DNA from: Hansfordia pulvinata
Lineage: Eukaryota > Ascomycota > Sordariomycetes > Xylariales
Length of the DNA: 64,000 bases
Assembly (NCBI GenBank): GCA_006538405.1
Contig: BJKQ01000006.1
Span: 1,077,001-1,141,000 of the forward strand
Direction of reading: 5' to 3'
The position numbers were made by a program, and so were the translations under genes. Below the pieces are notes generated by a model. It did no database searches, was not told the DNA's origin, and was given only the letters and a program-made list of their open reading frames with translations. Positions 1-12,390 of the stretch are shown one piece after another (position 1 is the stretch's first letter; every line of letters begins with the position of its first letter).

Positions 1-1514
1 TACCTACCTCAGGAACTTACCATATGCTCTTGAATCGATGATGGCGTCAACACGTCAGTCGCGTGTCTTGAGTGGTTGTCAACGGTTTTTTTTCTTTTCT
101 TTTTTTTGGGTTTTCCAGCGCCGCCACTTTGCTGCTCCCCTGATAGAGATGTCGCGTCAGAGCATCCCGAACTAGCAGAAAGCAGGCAGTGTTCATTTCG
201 GATGAACAGGCAGAAGCCATTTTCGAAAAGAACCGGCGCACTGAGATTCAACAACGGACTCCAGGTTGGGGGATCGACTTGTTGGGATCCGCGTCCCACT
301 TTGAGGGCGGCGTTGGCAGGCAGGCGGGTTTTCAGCTCAGCGGAATCCCTGGCCGCCGCCCGGTCGCCCGCCCGCCACGATGCCCATGCCCGCTGTGAGT
401 GGCGTGGTAGTTGGGCAATCTCCATCAGTGAGTGGCAGTTGAGCCACCCAACGGTGTCTGCCTGTTTGATACCTGCCTACTCGTGACTCGACACAGTGTT
501 GACGGGTCGGTCCATTTGTAATCAGGTCGCCCTGAAGTGGAAACGGCCAAAACCGGGGGTACGGTACGGGGTCATTACATCCATACGGATACATGTACTG
601 CAATGGATTGGATGCCAGCTGGCAACCGCAGACGCTGCAAGCACCGGTATTTTACGGGCTTTGTTCCGCCAAACCGTCCGTCGTGAAGTACGAAAGCGGG
701 TTGAGGCCGTGATGGAGGCGCTCAGAAGTGGAGGGTGCATTCGGTATGTTCCGGAGGCTTCTCGAAGACAGAAGAAGCGGCTAGCAGGTTGTGGCTCGTC
801 TGACTGCGAGGTGAATCACACTGATGAACCCCCCCAGTAATGAACGAGTCTGATGAACTATGTGCAGCCCTGTGCAGTGGAGGAGGAGCCGCTAACCGGC
901 TGATAGTTGTGCCCAGTCGCGTCTACTCCGTAATGTCGGTTCTAGGCGGTGGATCTGTAGGGAGGCGGTACCTCGGCCTTGCACGCACACCGGCGGCGGC
1001 GCTATGTATCTCGCATCAGTACGAGTATGGCCGGCGCCACCAGCACACTACCTTACTAACATAACCTACGACGCCAATGTTGAGTGAGGCAAGGCGGAAG
1101 AATAATTCCACGGCTGGCGGATACCTACTCGTACAAGACACTCTGCTGTGCCAAGCTGGGTCATGTAAGCCTGCGAAGGCCTCCTCCATCCAGTAATACT
1201 TTGACAGCCATTTCCCCAGGCCGCCAGCTTATGTGTGTCTACCTAATGTTGCCCAGGTAGGCAGGATCACGACGCACCACCGGCTGGGTTCATAAAAGGA
1301 GTGTTCGCCCTCGCCCCGTCGAGATGGAGATTTCCTCTGCAGGTCGCCTCATTCATCACCACTCTCTGTCAGAACTCCGCGTCCGCTCCTCGACCCAGCC
1401 AAGCTTTCTCTCTGTCTCTACCCACCGATTGCTGCCTCGAGCCCTGCCTACCTACTCATTGCAACTTGTTGCTTCACTTCGATATCGTCCCCTTCCAACC
1501 CAAAACTTATCACC
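1..1514. other. Intergenic, no gene seen
   Basis: No reading frame here has the codon pattern or motifs of a protein I recognise. The region holds a T-rich run near 86-108, two copies of the dispersed octamer TACTCGTA/TACGAGTA (1020-1027 and 1126-1133) and one TACTCCGTA (924-932). The last 200 bases are pyrimidine-rich and form the probable 5' leader of the gene starting at 1515. Confidence 0.6.
1291..1298 (+). promoter_or_regulatory. TATA-like element
   Basis: CATAAAAG lies about 220 bases before the ATG of the GFA gene and is followed by a CT-rich stretch (about 1340-1510) of the kind common around fungal transcription starts. This is position and composition only; no start site is known. 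Confidence 0.25.
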
Positions 1515-2164
1515 ATGAGCGCCGAAGACACGCCCAGGCGGACCGGCTCGTGCCTCTGCGGCGCCATCCAGATCGAGACCAGGGGCCTTCCCTTCCGGGC
1601 CAACCTGTGCCACTGTACGACGTGCCAGAAGGCCAGCGGCTCCGCCTTTGCGATGCTGGTTGGCTACCAAGACAATGTGAGTCGTTTATATATATATTTC
1701 CTTCCCCCCCTTTGATACACCAAAGTCCCACCCATCACCCCTTCAAGTCATACGTACGCACATATATATATATATATATGGAAACACCATACTAACCACC
1801 CCCAACACAGCAAGTAACCTACACCATTCAGAACGACGACAGCGGCAGCGGCAGCGGCAGCGCGTGGCGCGACTACGTGGACCGGACGCCGGAGACGGGC
1901 CGGACGCTGACGCGCTCGTTCTGCGGGGAGTGCGGGTCCAAGGTCCGCATCACCAGCTCCAGCTTCCCGGGGCGCCTGGTGATCCCCGCGGGCGTGCTCG
2001 ACGGCGACAAGACCGCCGCCGAAGACCTGCGCCCCACGGTCGAGTTCTACTGCAAGCACCGCGCCGGCTGGCTGGGCGCGCACGGCGGCAGCGAGCGGCA
2101 CGAGGCCCTGGCGCCCGGCATGGGCCCCTCGGACGTCGCCCCTGCCCTTCCCAACAAGGCGTGA
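1515..2164 (+). CDS. GFA / CENP-V family zinc-binding protein
   Basis: Two exons, 1515-1676 and 1811-2164, joined in phase 0 across a 134-nt intron (GTGAGT donor, CACAG acceptor), give 171 residues. The seven cysteines of the glutathione-dependent formaldehyde-activating (GFA) fold are all present: C13 and C15 (SCLCG), C32, C34 and C37 (CHCTTC), C92 and C95 (CGECG). Family members bind zinc and some act on S-hydroxymethyl-glutathione or related thiol adducts, but many fungal paralogues have no tested activity, so the substrate is open. The length is normal for a stand-alone GFA protein. A Ser-Gly stretch (about residues 65-71) just after the splice junction is a low-complexity insertion. There is no signal peptide, so it is probably cytosolic. 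The ATG at 1515 is chosen because the first Cys motif follows closely and the leader upstream is CT-rich. Confidence 0.9.
1762..1779. repeat. (AT)9 microsatellite in the GFA intron
   Basis: Perfect dinucleotide repeat inside the intron 1677-1810. It probably explains why this intron is longer than the others in the window. Confidence 0.9.
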
Positions 2165-3277
2165 GGGGGGCGGAGGGGGGCGGTGAGGCGGGGGTTGACT
2201 ATGACTATGGATATGACTGCCTGATCTCGCCCTTTCTTCGCAAAAGTCTGGGCGGGAAGACGATGTTTTGGACCGGGAGTTGAAGAAGGCGGTTTGAGCA
2301 TGAGCATGAGCATGAGCGTGAGTGGGAGCGTTTGTCTGAGTTGTTGCGTTTCTGAGAGCGTTGCTGTCGTTGTTGCGGTTGGTCAAGGTATAGACAGGCT
2401 TTCAGGACAAGAAAAATGTTTTAGTTGGCTGGTTGGCTACGCATGACGGCCAGGTGGGGATCTCATCGGTGCTTAAGACGCGGATAGTCGAAAGGGGAGA
2501 GCCACTCCATTCAGCCGATTTTTTTGTCACCAAGCTGTATCAGCGGACGAATTCACTTCCCGTACTGGCAATTCACTTCATCCGTCCTGTTGCCCGATCT
2601 GCCCCCTCTTCTGGGTGTTCTTGCGACGTCGCCTGACGGGGGCGGTCCGTGAACCCGGCATGTCCGGCTGTGATGATCCCAACTCATCAAGGAGGGGGAG
2701 GGGGGAGGGAGGTCGCCTACCTCCTTACCGGGCAGGATGCACGCAAATATGCGCACTAATAACCACCTACCTACCTGTAGGTACTCGTAACAAGACATCC
2801 AATCGTTCCTCGCGAGGAGGGTCACACACGGGAATGCGCGCGACAGCCTTTGAGGTAGGCGGGGGAGGATGCGCGCGTCGAGTCAGAGAACAAGCCTGTC
2901 GTTGCAGCCATGACGGACAGTCGGTGCTGATTCGCCCAATGAAGCCGCGACATCCAGCGCTACGACACGACATGTCAGGCCACCGGGGGGGGGGGCTTAA
3001 ACTGATGATTCGGCCGGTGTCAGCGCGGGTCTCCTCCGACTTGCGCAGTCGGTAGTCGCAAGGGCGGACAGGGATTGTGGAAGATCTATGGAACGGACAA
3101 CTTGGCGGGCGTCGTGAGGGAGGGGAGTGTGACCAACGAAAAGCTTATATGGCCCTCGCTTGCGGCGGCACGCGAGTCTTCCTGTCCCGCTGGCCGCATG
3201 CCTGATGAATTCCCGGCGTCAACTTCGGCCATGGAGCGCAGACCCGGCCGAGTGGGCGGGCAGGTGGATGGCTTCCA

Positions 3278-3303
3278 GGCTGGCTGGCTGGCTGGCTGGC
3301 TGG
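3278..3303. repeat. (CTGG)6 microsatellite
   Basis: Tandem tetranucleotide repeat in intergenic DNA. Confidence 0.85.
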
Positions 3304-4416
3304 TTGACTTGGTGTTTCGGGGCTCATTTAGTCACAGCGTAACCCCCTCTTTCTCCTCCGTCACGGACCGTCAGGTTGTCTGTCTGTCGCCGGCCGCGGA
3401 TCTACACGTGCCCGCCATGTCGATCTAGTGTTTGGCGGGCCGAGGGAAGCTGGCTAGTCGGATAACTATCGCGTAACAAGCCAACCAGACGACGAAGCAA
3501 TCAAGGTCCAAATCGCGGGGTAATGGAAGCACAGAGGGAAACGCCAATGAGCCCTGTCTCTCCCGCCCTCCTCTCTGTCTCGCGCGCGCCAAAGGTGCAT
3601 TAGGCTGACCATCACGTGGGAGGACGCGTGCGGCGGACGCCAGACGGCGGTCACAGTTGATGACTGCTAACCCACCGGAGTGCCAGCAGAGAGAGAGAGA
3701 GCGAGGGGTGGGCGTGCTTCGGCTCTGCGGTCGAATGGGATCATGGCACGCAGCCGGTGCGCGCGCAAGCTGCCTCCTTTGCGAGCAGGGTGCTGTGTCA
3801 TCATCTTGGGCCTCTGGGTCCTCGCCAGGCTCAAGCATGGAAACTTCGAACTTGCGAGAAGAGACACCTGGCGAGGGGCAAGAGAGATCCAGAGAGCGAG
3901 TGAGAGTGAGAGGGGTACCCGGAAGCCAGCACGCAGGAGGCCGGGAGACCCGGCGCTGCAGACTAGATCCCTCAGATTCCACCAGACGCCGGCGACCCGA
4001 CTGTGCAGACACCTGTAGGTACATGTAGGCTGGAACGTAGGTAAGCAGATAGGCACCCAAGGTATAGATAGGTACGTAATGAGCTCCCGGCAGAAGGAGC
4101 TCGAGGGGCTCGAGGGGTGGCTGCCTCGACTTGCTGACTCGCTCTGCAGGTGGTGCGAGCTCCGGCTGGTTTCACGGAGACTCCAAGTGCCGCTGCCGCC
4201 GCTACGTGCCACTCGCGCTTGCATCTTCAGTGCCGTCCGAATACCTGGTAGAGTGAGTAGGTAGTGGGTACTCGTGTCGTACACCAGCCAGGTGCCAGGC
4301 ATTTGATCCAGGGCCGTGGATGAACCCGGGGTCTTGGCGCATGACCAACGGCGCCGCCCGAACGAGTAATGAGTCCCCTCGACATCCCATGGCATCTCGA
4401 AGAGATGTACAGACAG

Positions 4417-4418
<2 letters not shown>

Positions 4419-4454
<36 letters not shown>
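4419..4454. repeat. (AC)18 microsatellite
   Basis: Perfect dinucleotide run, the longest in the window. The open frames that cross it in both directions are not genes. Confidence 0.95.
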
Positions 4455-4458
<4 letters not shown>

Positions 4459-5084
4459 GCACAGGGAGAGTGGAAGAGACTGAGAGCCGGTTGGGCGGCT
4501 ACAGACACGAAAGTGAAGAAGAAAGAGAGAAACAACAACCTCTCTCCCTTCTCTAAAGACCTGACTCCTTGAGGGGTGCTGATGTCTCGGGTCATTGCCG
4601 CCCATTGGATTCTACCCATGGAATGAACCCCCGGTAGGTTCACGTAGTATTGCAGCCGCCGGACGCGCCGCTCGGCTCCAAATCGGGAGGGCGGAAGATA
4701 CGCCTGTGCGACGTCGAGAGAGCCGCCTACATCATCTCCCCGCCCGGGCTTCTTCCCATTCCCACACCACACATCTACAGCTATCTACCAAGGCACGAGT
4801 CCCCACCCACCCATCGCGAAAAGTGAGAGAAAGAGAAAACATGGATCCTGCTCCCCTGGCATTGGTGAGCGGGGCGCTTGCGTCGTGATGGTGCGGCCGG
4901 CGCGAGGACCGCCGGAAAAGAGCCAACCGCCTCTGTGTGCCGCTCTCTGTAAGGAGTACCTCGCAATCACTCCGTCAGTTCTGCCCGCAAACTGAATCGA
5001 CTAAAGGGGCAGGCAAGCAGGCACCTAAGTATCTTCGCCAAAGTACATGTACCTACCTAATCTCTACCTGAGCAGCCACACGCG

Positions 5085-5179
5085 CTGCTGCTGCTGCTCT
5101 TTCCTCTATCGCTGCTCCATCTGCTGCTGCTGCTGCTCTTTCCTCTATCGCTGCTCCATCTGCTGCTGCTGCTGCTTTT
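5085..5179. repeat. Compound CTG repeat with a duplicated 36-39 bp unit
   Basis: Two near-identical units (5085-5120 and 5121-5159) each consist of four or five CTG triplets, then a CTTTCCTCTATCGCTGCTCC segment; a third CTG run follows (5160-5177). This is a small minisatellite grown from a trinucleotide repeat. Confidence 0.85.
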
Positions 5180-6003
5180 GCAGCTCTTGCCGCGCGCCCG
5201 GCAAGTCAGCACCATCCATGGAAGGAGGCAAGGGCCGCAAGATGACGTCGGCCCCCGGCGGAGGCGGGCGCGACTCCTCGTGGGGTCGGTATTTGATGTA
5301 CGAGAGGTATGTGTGGATTCAGGCAAGGCACCTGCAGTGGGTACGTGCTGCCATGCTGCCATCTAAAAGTTGCCATCACGCCGAACGCAACGTCGCACGG
5401 CCTGCTCAAGGCGGGCGCCGTGCGTGAGCCAGGTAGGTAGGTATCTGAGGTACATGAAGCGCAGCAGCTGAGCAGACCCTTAGGGCAGCACTAAACTTCG
5501 GGTTCCTGGCCTGAGAGGCCCGTGGCGCGCGTCCTCCCCCCTCCGACATCAGTGAGGCCCATGACGTGACTCCCATTTCAAGCTGCCTCTCACCGCCTTG
5601 GTTGAGTACGAGCGCCTAAGTGTCTAGAGGTAGCGCCAGGCGTCTGGTTGGCGCTGGGTTGAGAGGAGCAAGAGACTCTAATGGCGGGAGAGGGGAGGAA
5701 TCGTTGATGACGGAGGACGCAAAAGGGGGGAGGGGAAGACCAAGGATGCCCAGGTGGGCGTGGACCGTGTGCACTCGAGGGACTCCAGCCTTTCACCCGG
5801 GTGTGCTCGTGGCTCTGTACCGCGGGGTTCGTCAGTACTCGTACCTGGCAACTGGCTGCGAGGTCCCCGCGTATTGAGGCATGTACCTAGGTATCTACAG
5901 ATTATCAGGTACCTATCGATACAGATTCTCATGGGCGTATCAGCAGGCTGGTACTTGTAATGCTGCAGAGCCGCGCCGAGCGCCAACAGGGACAGCCCGA
6001 GCC

Positions 6004-6036
<33 letters not shown>
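6004..6036. repeat. (GGGACA)5 minisatellite
   Basis: Perfect hexanucleotide tandem repeat in intergenic DNA. Confidence 0.85.
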
Positions 6037-6042
<6 letters not shown>

Positions 6043-9000
6043 ACAGACAGACTGCCTAAATAGATGATCTGGTCGTATCGGGCCCAGAAACCGACGAGGA
6101 CGGAGCTCGTCGGCAGGTATCATTCAATGAGTTGATGTTGTGCACTCAGTTTGCTGTTCTGGCACGGGGACGACAAACAAGAGAGATACTTGTCAGAAAG
6201 GAAGCCACGAAAGGCATTGCTACGGGTGTAGTGGGTACACGAACTTGGAAATGAGAGATGAGAAGCACAAAACCCATAGGGTAAGCCGAAGCTGGGCCCG
6301 CTTGTGGACTATCGAAAGCCTGGCAGGTTGGCGGCAGGGTCAGGAGTCGAGGTGTCTCGCTGGTTTGTATGGGGCGTCACACGGGCGCGGCGGCGTGCTC
6401 GAAAGCTCGCCGGTCCCTTGGGCATCAGATCAGGCACAAAGCGCCAGCCGGAATTCTTGGAATCGTCGGCCTCAGCCCGGGAACACCAAACCCACCTTTC
6501 ACACACGCCGGTCCTCCGGTCTGGTTTTGCCACACACGCCCACCAGCGCCACCCTATCGCGCCTGGGTCGACCAGCGTGCCCAGTTATCATTCGTGCTTC
6601 ATCGATCCCGGCGAATATTCGTCGTGGGACATGACGTCTCCACACACCACAATGTCACCGGCTCTCTGAGAGAGAGAGAGGAGGGCACCGGGTGCGCCGT
6701 TCGTAAGGGTCTGTTCGTAGGGGTCTCTGCCTGGTACTTTATGATGGAGGGACGGCATCCAGCACCTCACAACCCGGGAACCTTCCCCATCCAGACAGCA
6801 GCTGCAGCACTTCGGGCCTGTGCTCCCTGATACTCGTATCCCAGGGCACTCCTCCGGCCAATGGGCGCGCAACCGGCCCACTGATAGGAGACTAATCATG
6901 GCTCTGAGATGGCCAGGCACACAGGGGTTCACTTGTTCAGGGTGGTCCCGGGTGGCGAGAAAGAGACTGCAACAGGTCAGGCTTTGAAGCGCTTCGACGG
7001 GGCTGATTACTTTCACATGCTGATCGATTCCTCCCCTCCCGTTCTTCCGCAGCCATCAGACCCCGTTCAAGAGCACGCCGCGCGCGCGGGACCAACTTGG
7101 GACCCGGCATACTTCAATAGGATACCCAGGTTTAGTATCTTGGGTTCCGACCCCGCGTACTTACCTGCCCCTCGCGAGTCTCCGTTACCACGGCTCATGG
7201 GACTGGCACCTCTGGGGAGGCGTTAATCGCCAGACTCGAGCTCCGGTGCTGGCTGCTGGCCACGCCGCCGACTCGGGGCCCGGGCTACGGGCACGCCAGG
7301 TCAACTCTAACAAGCCGCCGGAATTGGTAAGGTAAAGTACTGTAGGTAGGGCACCTAAGGTGGTAGGAAGGTCGGGTATATGTAATTTTGGAATCGTCCG
7401 CCCGGGCTATTTTCGGCACCCGCGTGTGTCGGGTCTCTGGACACACACCGTTGGAAGCATGAGTTGAGAGATTTCTAGTGCGACCTGATGATGTACAGAC
7501 CTGCGAGTACATGTACTTGAGGTACGTTTCCCACGATGCGTACTCGTATCATGTAACCTTGAAAGGGCCTGTTCAGCCGCCTGCAGCCACTGGGCAGATG
7601 TGGCGGGGAACCTCTGAATGCTCGAAGGAGACACCCAAGGTACTGCACATACAACATACCTGAGATCGGGTGCTCGTCCAGTCCCTTGGGAACTTCAATT
7701 ACCTTGGGGTCTTCAATTACCTGCCTAGGACCTATCAATTGAGTATTGTGGCTGTTTCAGCTGCGTAATGAGTGCCGAAGAAGGTCGTCTTCGTAATGTT
7801 GCGGCGAGGCTGAGGGCCATCCATGCCAGGTGAGATGGTGTCAGTACCGTATGACAAATACTCCCAGCAAGGGGCATCTCGTTTTCCAGCTCGCACAAGA
7901 AGGCTTACCAGCTGCGGCCGCAACCCGACTGAATTCACGGCGGCGCAGTGCTCCTCGGCTCACCCAATCGACACCTCTCTTGTGCGAGGGCGGACGCGCC
8001 GTGGGCCGCATGCAGACTGACTGACGTACATGGGAGGCCGGAACACCCGGGGCACGCGTAGTCGTAGCTGTTGCCCGTAGGTAGAGAGAGGTGGCAACCA
8101 ACACCCCTCCCCAGGCCTCACCAAAAGGCCCTCACTAGTAGATGATTCGTATCGTGTCCATTTGCATCAATCCGTCCGTCCTCGAAGTGCCTGCTTACAA
8201 TGCCTACCTGCCTACCGACTCACCTTGAAGCACACACATGCCTCTCGCACCCGTACGACGCGAATTGCCGATCCAGGCGGCTCGTCTATTAACACATGTC
8301 GCACCTGCAACACCATGACGCTGCAAGCGCCCCATGCGAGACGGCGAGGCGCGCGCAGGCCATCCAAGACATCCATCTTCCCGCCAGCTGACCTGAGCCG
8401 GCCAGGCCGAGCCGGAATCCGACCTTGTCGCTGGGCCAGACGGCGGCCGGACTGCGCCAGAAACAGAGGCAGAGACAGAAACAGAAACCCGGGCTGCGTT
8501 CACAACGGTACGAGCACTCGTAGGGAGCCATCGCATCGTCAATCAGCTGCAGGTCGCGGCCCAGCCCGGCTCTTGCTACCCCTCCAGTCCAGATCGGATC
8601 AGATGAGTCCAAGACGTCGTTTCCGCCTCCCAGGTCGCGGGCCGTTATATACTTCCACCCAAGGTACGAGTGGTAGGTATTCGTAGAATGGCGATGGACC
8701 CGGAAGGCGACACATCCGTGTGAGTTCCAACCCGGGTATGTTGTCCAGCCCAACAAGAAGCGTTGCGTACCGCTACCGGGCTGCCTTGTAATGTACGAGT
8801 AGAAGTGTCCATAGCCCTGGCTCGCGCAGTCCTGCATTGATGGATGGTTCTACTTGACGGAGTTGGTTTAGCAGCGGCAGCTGCGGCAGCAAGCAGCTTT
8901 GCCACCCTCAGGATCACCATCACCACCACCACCACCGGCCATCTCCATCCGAAAGCCCACAAAATACGCAGCCCCGACCAGTTCGCACTCGACAAGAGCC

Positions 9001-10338
9001 CACATATCCGACTCGGCCCCTCTCGTTTCGTCACGTACCGGGCACAGAGCACCCGTGCTTGCATGCTAACTTACACTACTCGCACTCAGAGGCACGAGTT
9101 GCTGCTGCTGCTGCTGCTGCAAGACCTGCCCTGACGCCATCCCAGCCCCTCATCCATGGCCAAAAGCCAGGTCCTGGGCGCGAATGCGATCCCCGACGAG
9201 ACGTGTACCCGTAACCCGGCGGCCAGCCCCAAACTACCTTAGATATGCTAGATTGCCAGTGGTCAATCCATCGCGACAGAACAACCAATGGAAGCAGGAG
9301 ATGTGCTGGACGTTCCTCGCGAGTCCCCGTTAGCTCATGCACTTCATGATGTACAAGATGGACTATTCATGGATCTATGATTAAGTTGAATCGAAGGCTC
9401 TGTAGATGGTACTCTCTGTAGATGGTACTTGTCGCCGGCGCGCTGCTTCGCTCTGTTCTGCACACACGTAGCACCGTGGGCTTATTACGGCACCACGACA
9501 TGTGCTTCACTGTACAAGTACGGTCCAAAACGTTCGAGTCGCAAGCAGCACATGCATCGAAACTCGAGACTCATGGACTGCACGTATCTTGAGGGGTTTC
9601 CCACTGGCATTGGTCGCCAGCGTCCGCTACACAAGCGCACGGCGTTCCATACAACATTGCACAGCCTCAGATGCCTGCATTGCCAATACTAGCCGCAAGT
9701 CGACCTCGTTTCAACCTCCAGTCTGGCGGGAGGTTGAATCCAATGCTGGCCTGGTCGTTCATTTGGTGCCTGCGTGCGGGCACCTGAAGAGGTACCTTGG
9801 CTCCCGGAGGGACCTCCATGGAATACCGAGTACATGTGGTAGAAGGAGGTATCAGGACCCGACCGGACTGAAATTCGTCCCCTCAGCCCCTCCCTCACTT
9901 ATGGAGGCCCTGTAGCGGCACCTGCGGCGGTAGCGGGCGGCTCCAGGGGAGGAAGCCACGGATGAAAGGGCTCCAGCCGAGGGCTGGACTGCACCCGACC
10001 CGACAATCCCGTCTCTGCAAGTACCGCGAGTACCGCACATCCATGGAAGTACTCGAAACCTTGCCTGGTCGCGTCCGGCCCTGGCTGGAGTCCTTCCATG
10101 ACCACAGCCCCTCCCCTCCAGCTACAGCCGCTGGGCGCAGCGCCCGTCCCGCCCTGGACTGGTCTGGTCCCGAACCCCGCGTTGGGCCAAATGGAACAAA
10201 CGTCACCCCCTCCAGCGCCTCCCATGGCCTCCGAAACCTTTCCGTACCTCACTTCCACCGCACTGCATCTTGCCAATGCACCACCACGGCCGACACCACG
10301 ACCGACACCAACACCGCCACTTCAACAGCAGAAACAAC

Positions 10339-10377
10339 AGAAAACAACAAAAAACAACAACAACAACAACAACAATA
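10339..10377. repeat. Imperfect (AAC)n repeat
   Basis: A-rich stretch ending in about eight AAC triplets. Confidence 0.8.
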
Positions 10378-10561
10378 ACCAAGATCCACGCTCACGACCT
10401 AGCTCACATCGCCCGTTGCTTGTCCATGCAGTGACCTGACCTCTTCTCACGACCGACCCAGCGGCCCCTTCGCTGCTGCCCTCGCCGTCGCTGAGCCTGA
10501 CTGCCCCGCCCCTCCGGTGTGTCTGCTATTCCAACACGATCCCGGTTGCTCTTCGCCCGCC

Positions 10562-10627
10562 ATGTCAGGTTCCGAGGGAGGATTCGACCTCTTGCGGCGC
10601 GCAACGCAGGCCATGATGTCCAAGTAA
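10562..10627 (+). other. Tiny ORF or possible first exon with a consensus splice donor
   Basis: An ATG at 10562 opens a 21-codon frame that begins MSGSEGGF, ends in AAG TAA, and has a perfect fungal donor (GTAAGT at 10624) overlapping its stop. The codons look coding-like (few rare codons, acidic and basic residues mixed), unlike the surrounding frames. It could be the first exon of a gene whose other exons I cannot find, a 5' exon or upstream ORF of the kinase transcript 1.8 kb downstream, or chance. I did not find a convincing acceptor and continuation. Confidence 0.2.
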
Positions 10628-10808
10628 GTTGGTTTGATGTTGCCTTGCCTCACACGCCCTGCTTCTGCCCGCCTCGCCCCGCCCGTTTGCTGCCCTGCAT
10701 CGCTCTACCATCGTCGACCCCTCCATCGTCAACCCACCGCCGCCGCCATACCCTCTCTCTCTCTCTCCCCTCCCCTGCTGCCTCCCCTCTGTCGCGGCCC
10801 TGCGATCG

Positions 10809-10830
10809 CCCCCCCCCCCCCCCCCCCCCC
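10809..10830. repeat. Poly-C tract (22 C)
   Basis: Uninterrupted homopolymer. Its true length is uncertain in any assembly. Confidence 0.9.
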
Positions 10831-12390
10831 GTTTTCTCGCCGGATGCCGTTTCGCGGCTCTCAACTTGGGTCGCGCCCTCGATCGCCATATGTCGCACAT
10901 CACCTGTCTCTCTGCTGCTCATCCACGTACTTGGGACGCGGCTGGTCGCCCCAGTTTCCACACTTCCTGCCTCCGGTTTCCCCCGGCTGTCCTCAATACC
11001 CGCCCACTTCTGCCCTCTGCGCCAATCTCGTGTCCAGTTAATAAGCTGGAGCCCAAAGCTGGAGCCCAAAGCTGGATCCTCCACGGCCACCCGGCACCGC
11101 ACTGCACTGCACTGCACTGCACCGCACCCATGCCAGCATACGAGCCTGCCAGCGAGCGAGCGCCGGAGCATCTGCTACATCTGCTTGCTGGATTCTCCAC
11201 GTTCAGCATGGCGCCCGCAACAATCGACACCTTGCTTGCAGCGGACAGTCTCCGCAGAGCTGGCAGCCAGCATAGCATGCAGGCCCCTCGTCTTCCTCGT
11301 CGCTGTGCGTGGCAAGACCGAGTCGCCCTGTGTCCCTTGTTTGCGGCCTGTCGCTGCGCCTCTGAGTCAGCCCCGGCAGCGCCGATGCGACTTGAAGAGG
11401 CCGCGCTGCTGGCAAAGCCTCCGCGCAATGCAAGCGTCAGGCACCGGGCCCGCTTCGTCTTCGCTTCCCCAAAGATGCGCAGCCAGCCCTCGGTTACGGG
11501 CTGAGAAGAGGTCGTGCAAACCGGGCGGCGCGGCCAGACGGTACGAACCGGCCAGTGCATGAGCCTGGTCTGGTGCGCCTCCGCCCCCCCAATCACCGAC
11601 ACGGCCGGCGGATGCGCTGCGCTGCGCCCGTTACGCGGCCCCGTCAGTCACCAAGCCGCGGGGTCCGCTTTGCAGCGCTTGAGGGGTGCGCGGGGTTGGT
11701 AACGAGCCCGCCGCCTTGCCCACCTTTGCTGGCTACTCTACGCTGCCCTTCTCGCCGAAACTCAGGCCTGACTCGCCCTGATGCGCCCCGACCCTCTGCA
11801 GTGCCAGTCACTGAAAGCCCGTGGATAACCCCCCCAATCATGCTGCCGTTCGAGTGAGGCTGGAGTCGTGACGAGCAATTCCCCTGTCCTGATTCACCCC
11901 CCCTTCACAATGGCGATTTCGGGCACCCCTCACTCTCCACTTTTCGCACCACTTCACCACATGGCGAGTGTCATGGATCACTGCAACGCTGGTCATCGAG
12001 AGCATGGGTCGGATCGGGCGAAAAAGCGCCTGGTGAAATCTCGTCTTTTTTTATTATCGCCGTCGCCCTCCCAGGCAGCCGCCCCAGCACCCGTCCGCCA
12101 CCCCCTTCTCTCTTCACTTTGTAGATTCCGCCTCGGGCCGTCTTGTTGCTTTTCACCCGTCCACCGCACCCTCTTGCTCTTTTGACCGACCTCCCCACCG
12201 GGGTTTGATGTCGTGCCTCCCTGCGCCATATTATCACCAGGCGCATACTCGTACCGCATATGGGCCCCCATGAACCTGCCCAAGCCATCAACCTATCGGA
12301 TTTCCCATCCACATTCGCCTGCTTTTACCCACTTTACGTCCAGTTAAAAATAATTGGCCTGAAAATTTCCTCGGCGGCTAGCAACCCACC

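Larger units (their letters stand above)
2165..12390. other. Long gene-poor interval (10.2 kb)
   Basis: No convincing protein gene on either strand. Open frames here are arginine, serine and proline rich, overlap each other in several frames and show no family motif, which is expected by chance in GC-rich DNA. What is visible: simple repeats (listed separately); copies of TACTCGTA/TACGAGTA at 2782, 5836, 6831, 7541, 8794 and 12246; and degenerate TACCTA/AGGTAGGTAC clusters at about 4012-4078, 5042-5070, 5430-5456 and 5879-5925. The last 1.8 kb (from about 10.6 kb) is C/T-rich and may be promoter and leader for the kinase gene at 12391. Confidence 0.55.

Noticed and set aside
1748..2386. 212-residue frame opposite the GFA exon
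   Set aside because: No motif; covers the intron and 3' region of a well-supported gene on the other strand.
3667..4605. 312-residue frame across the AC repeat
   Set aside because: Held open by the dinucleotide run, which lacks stops in all frames.
10519..11562. 347-residue frame before the kinase
   Set aside because: Built from CT-rich and poly-C DNA; no motif, no credible start context.
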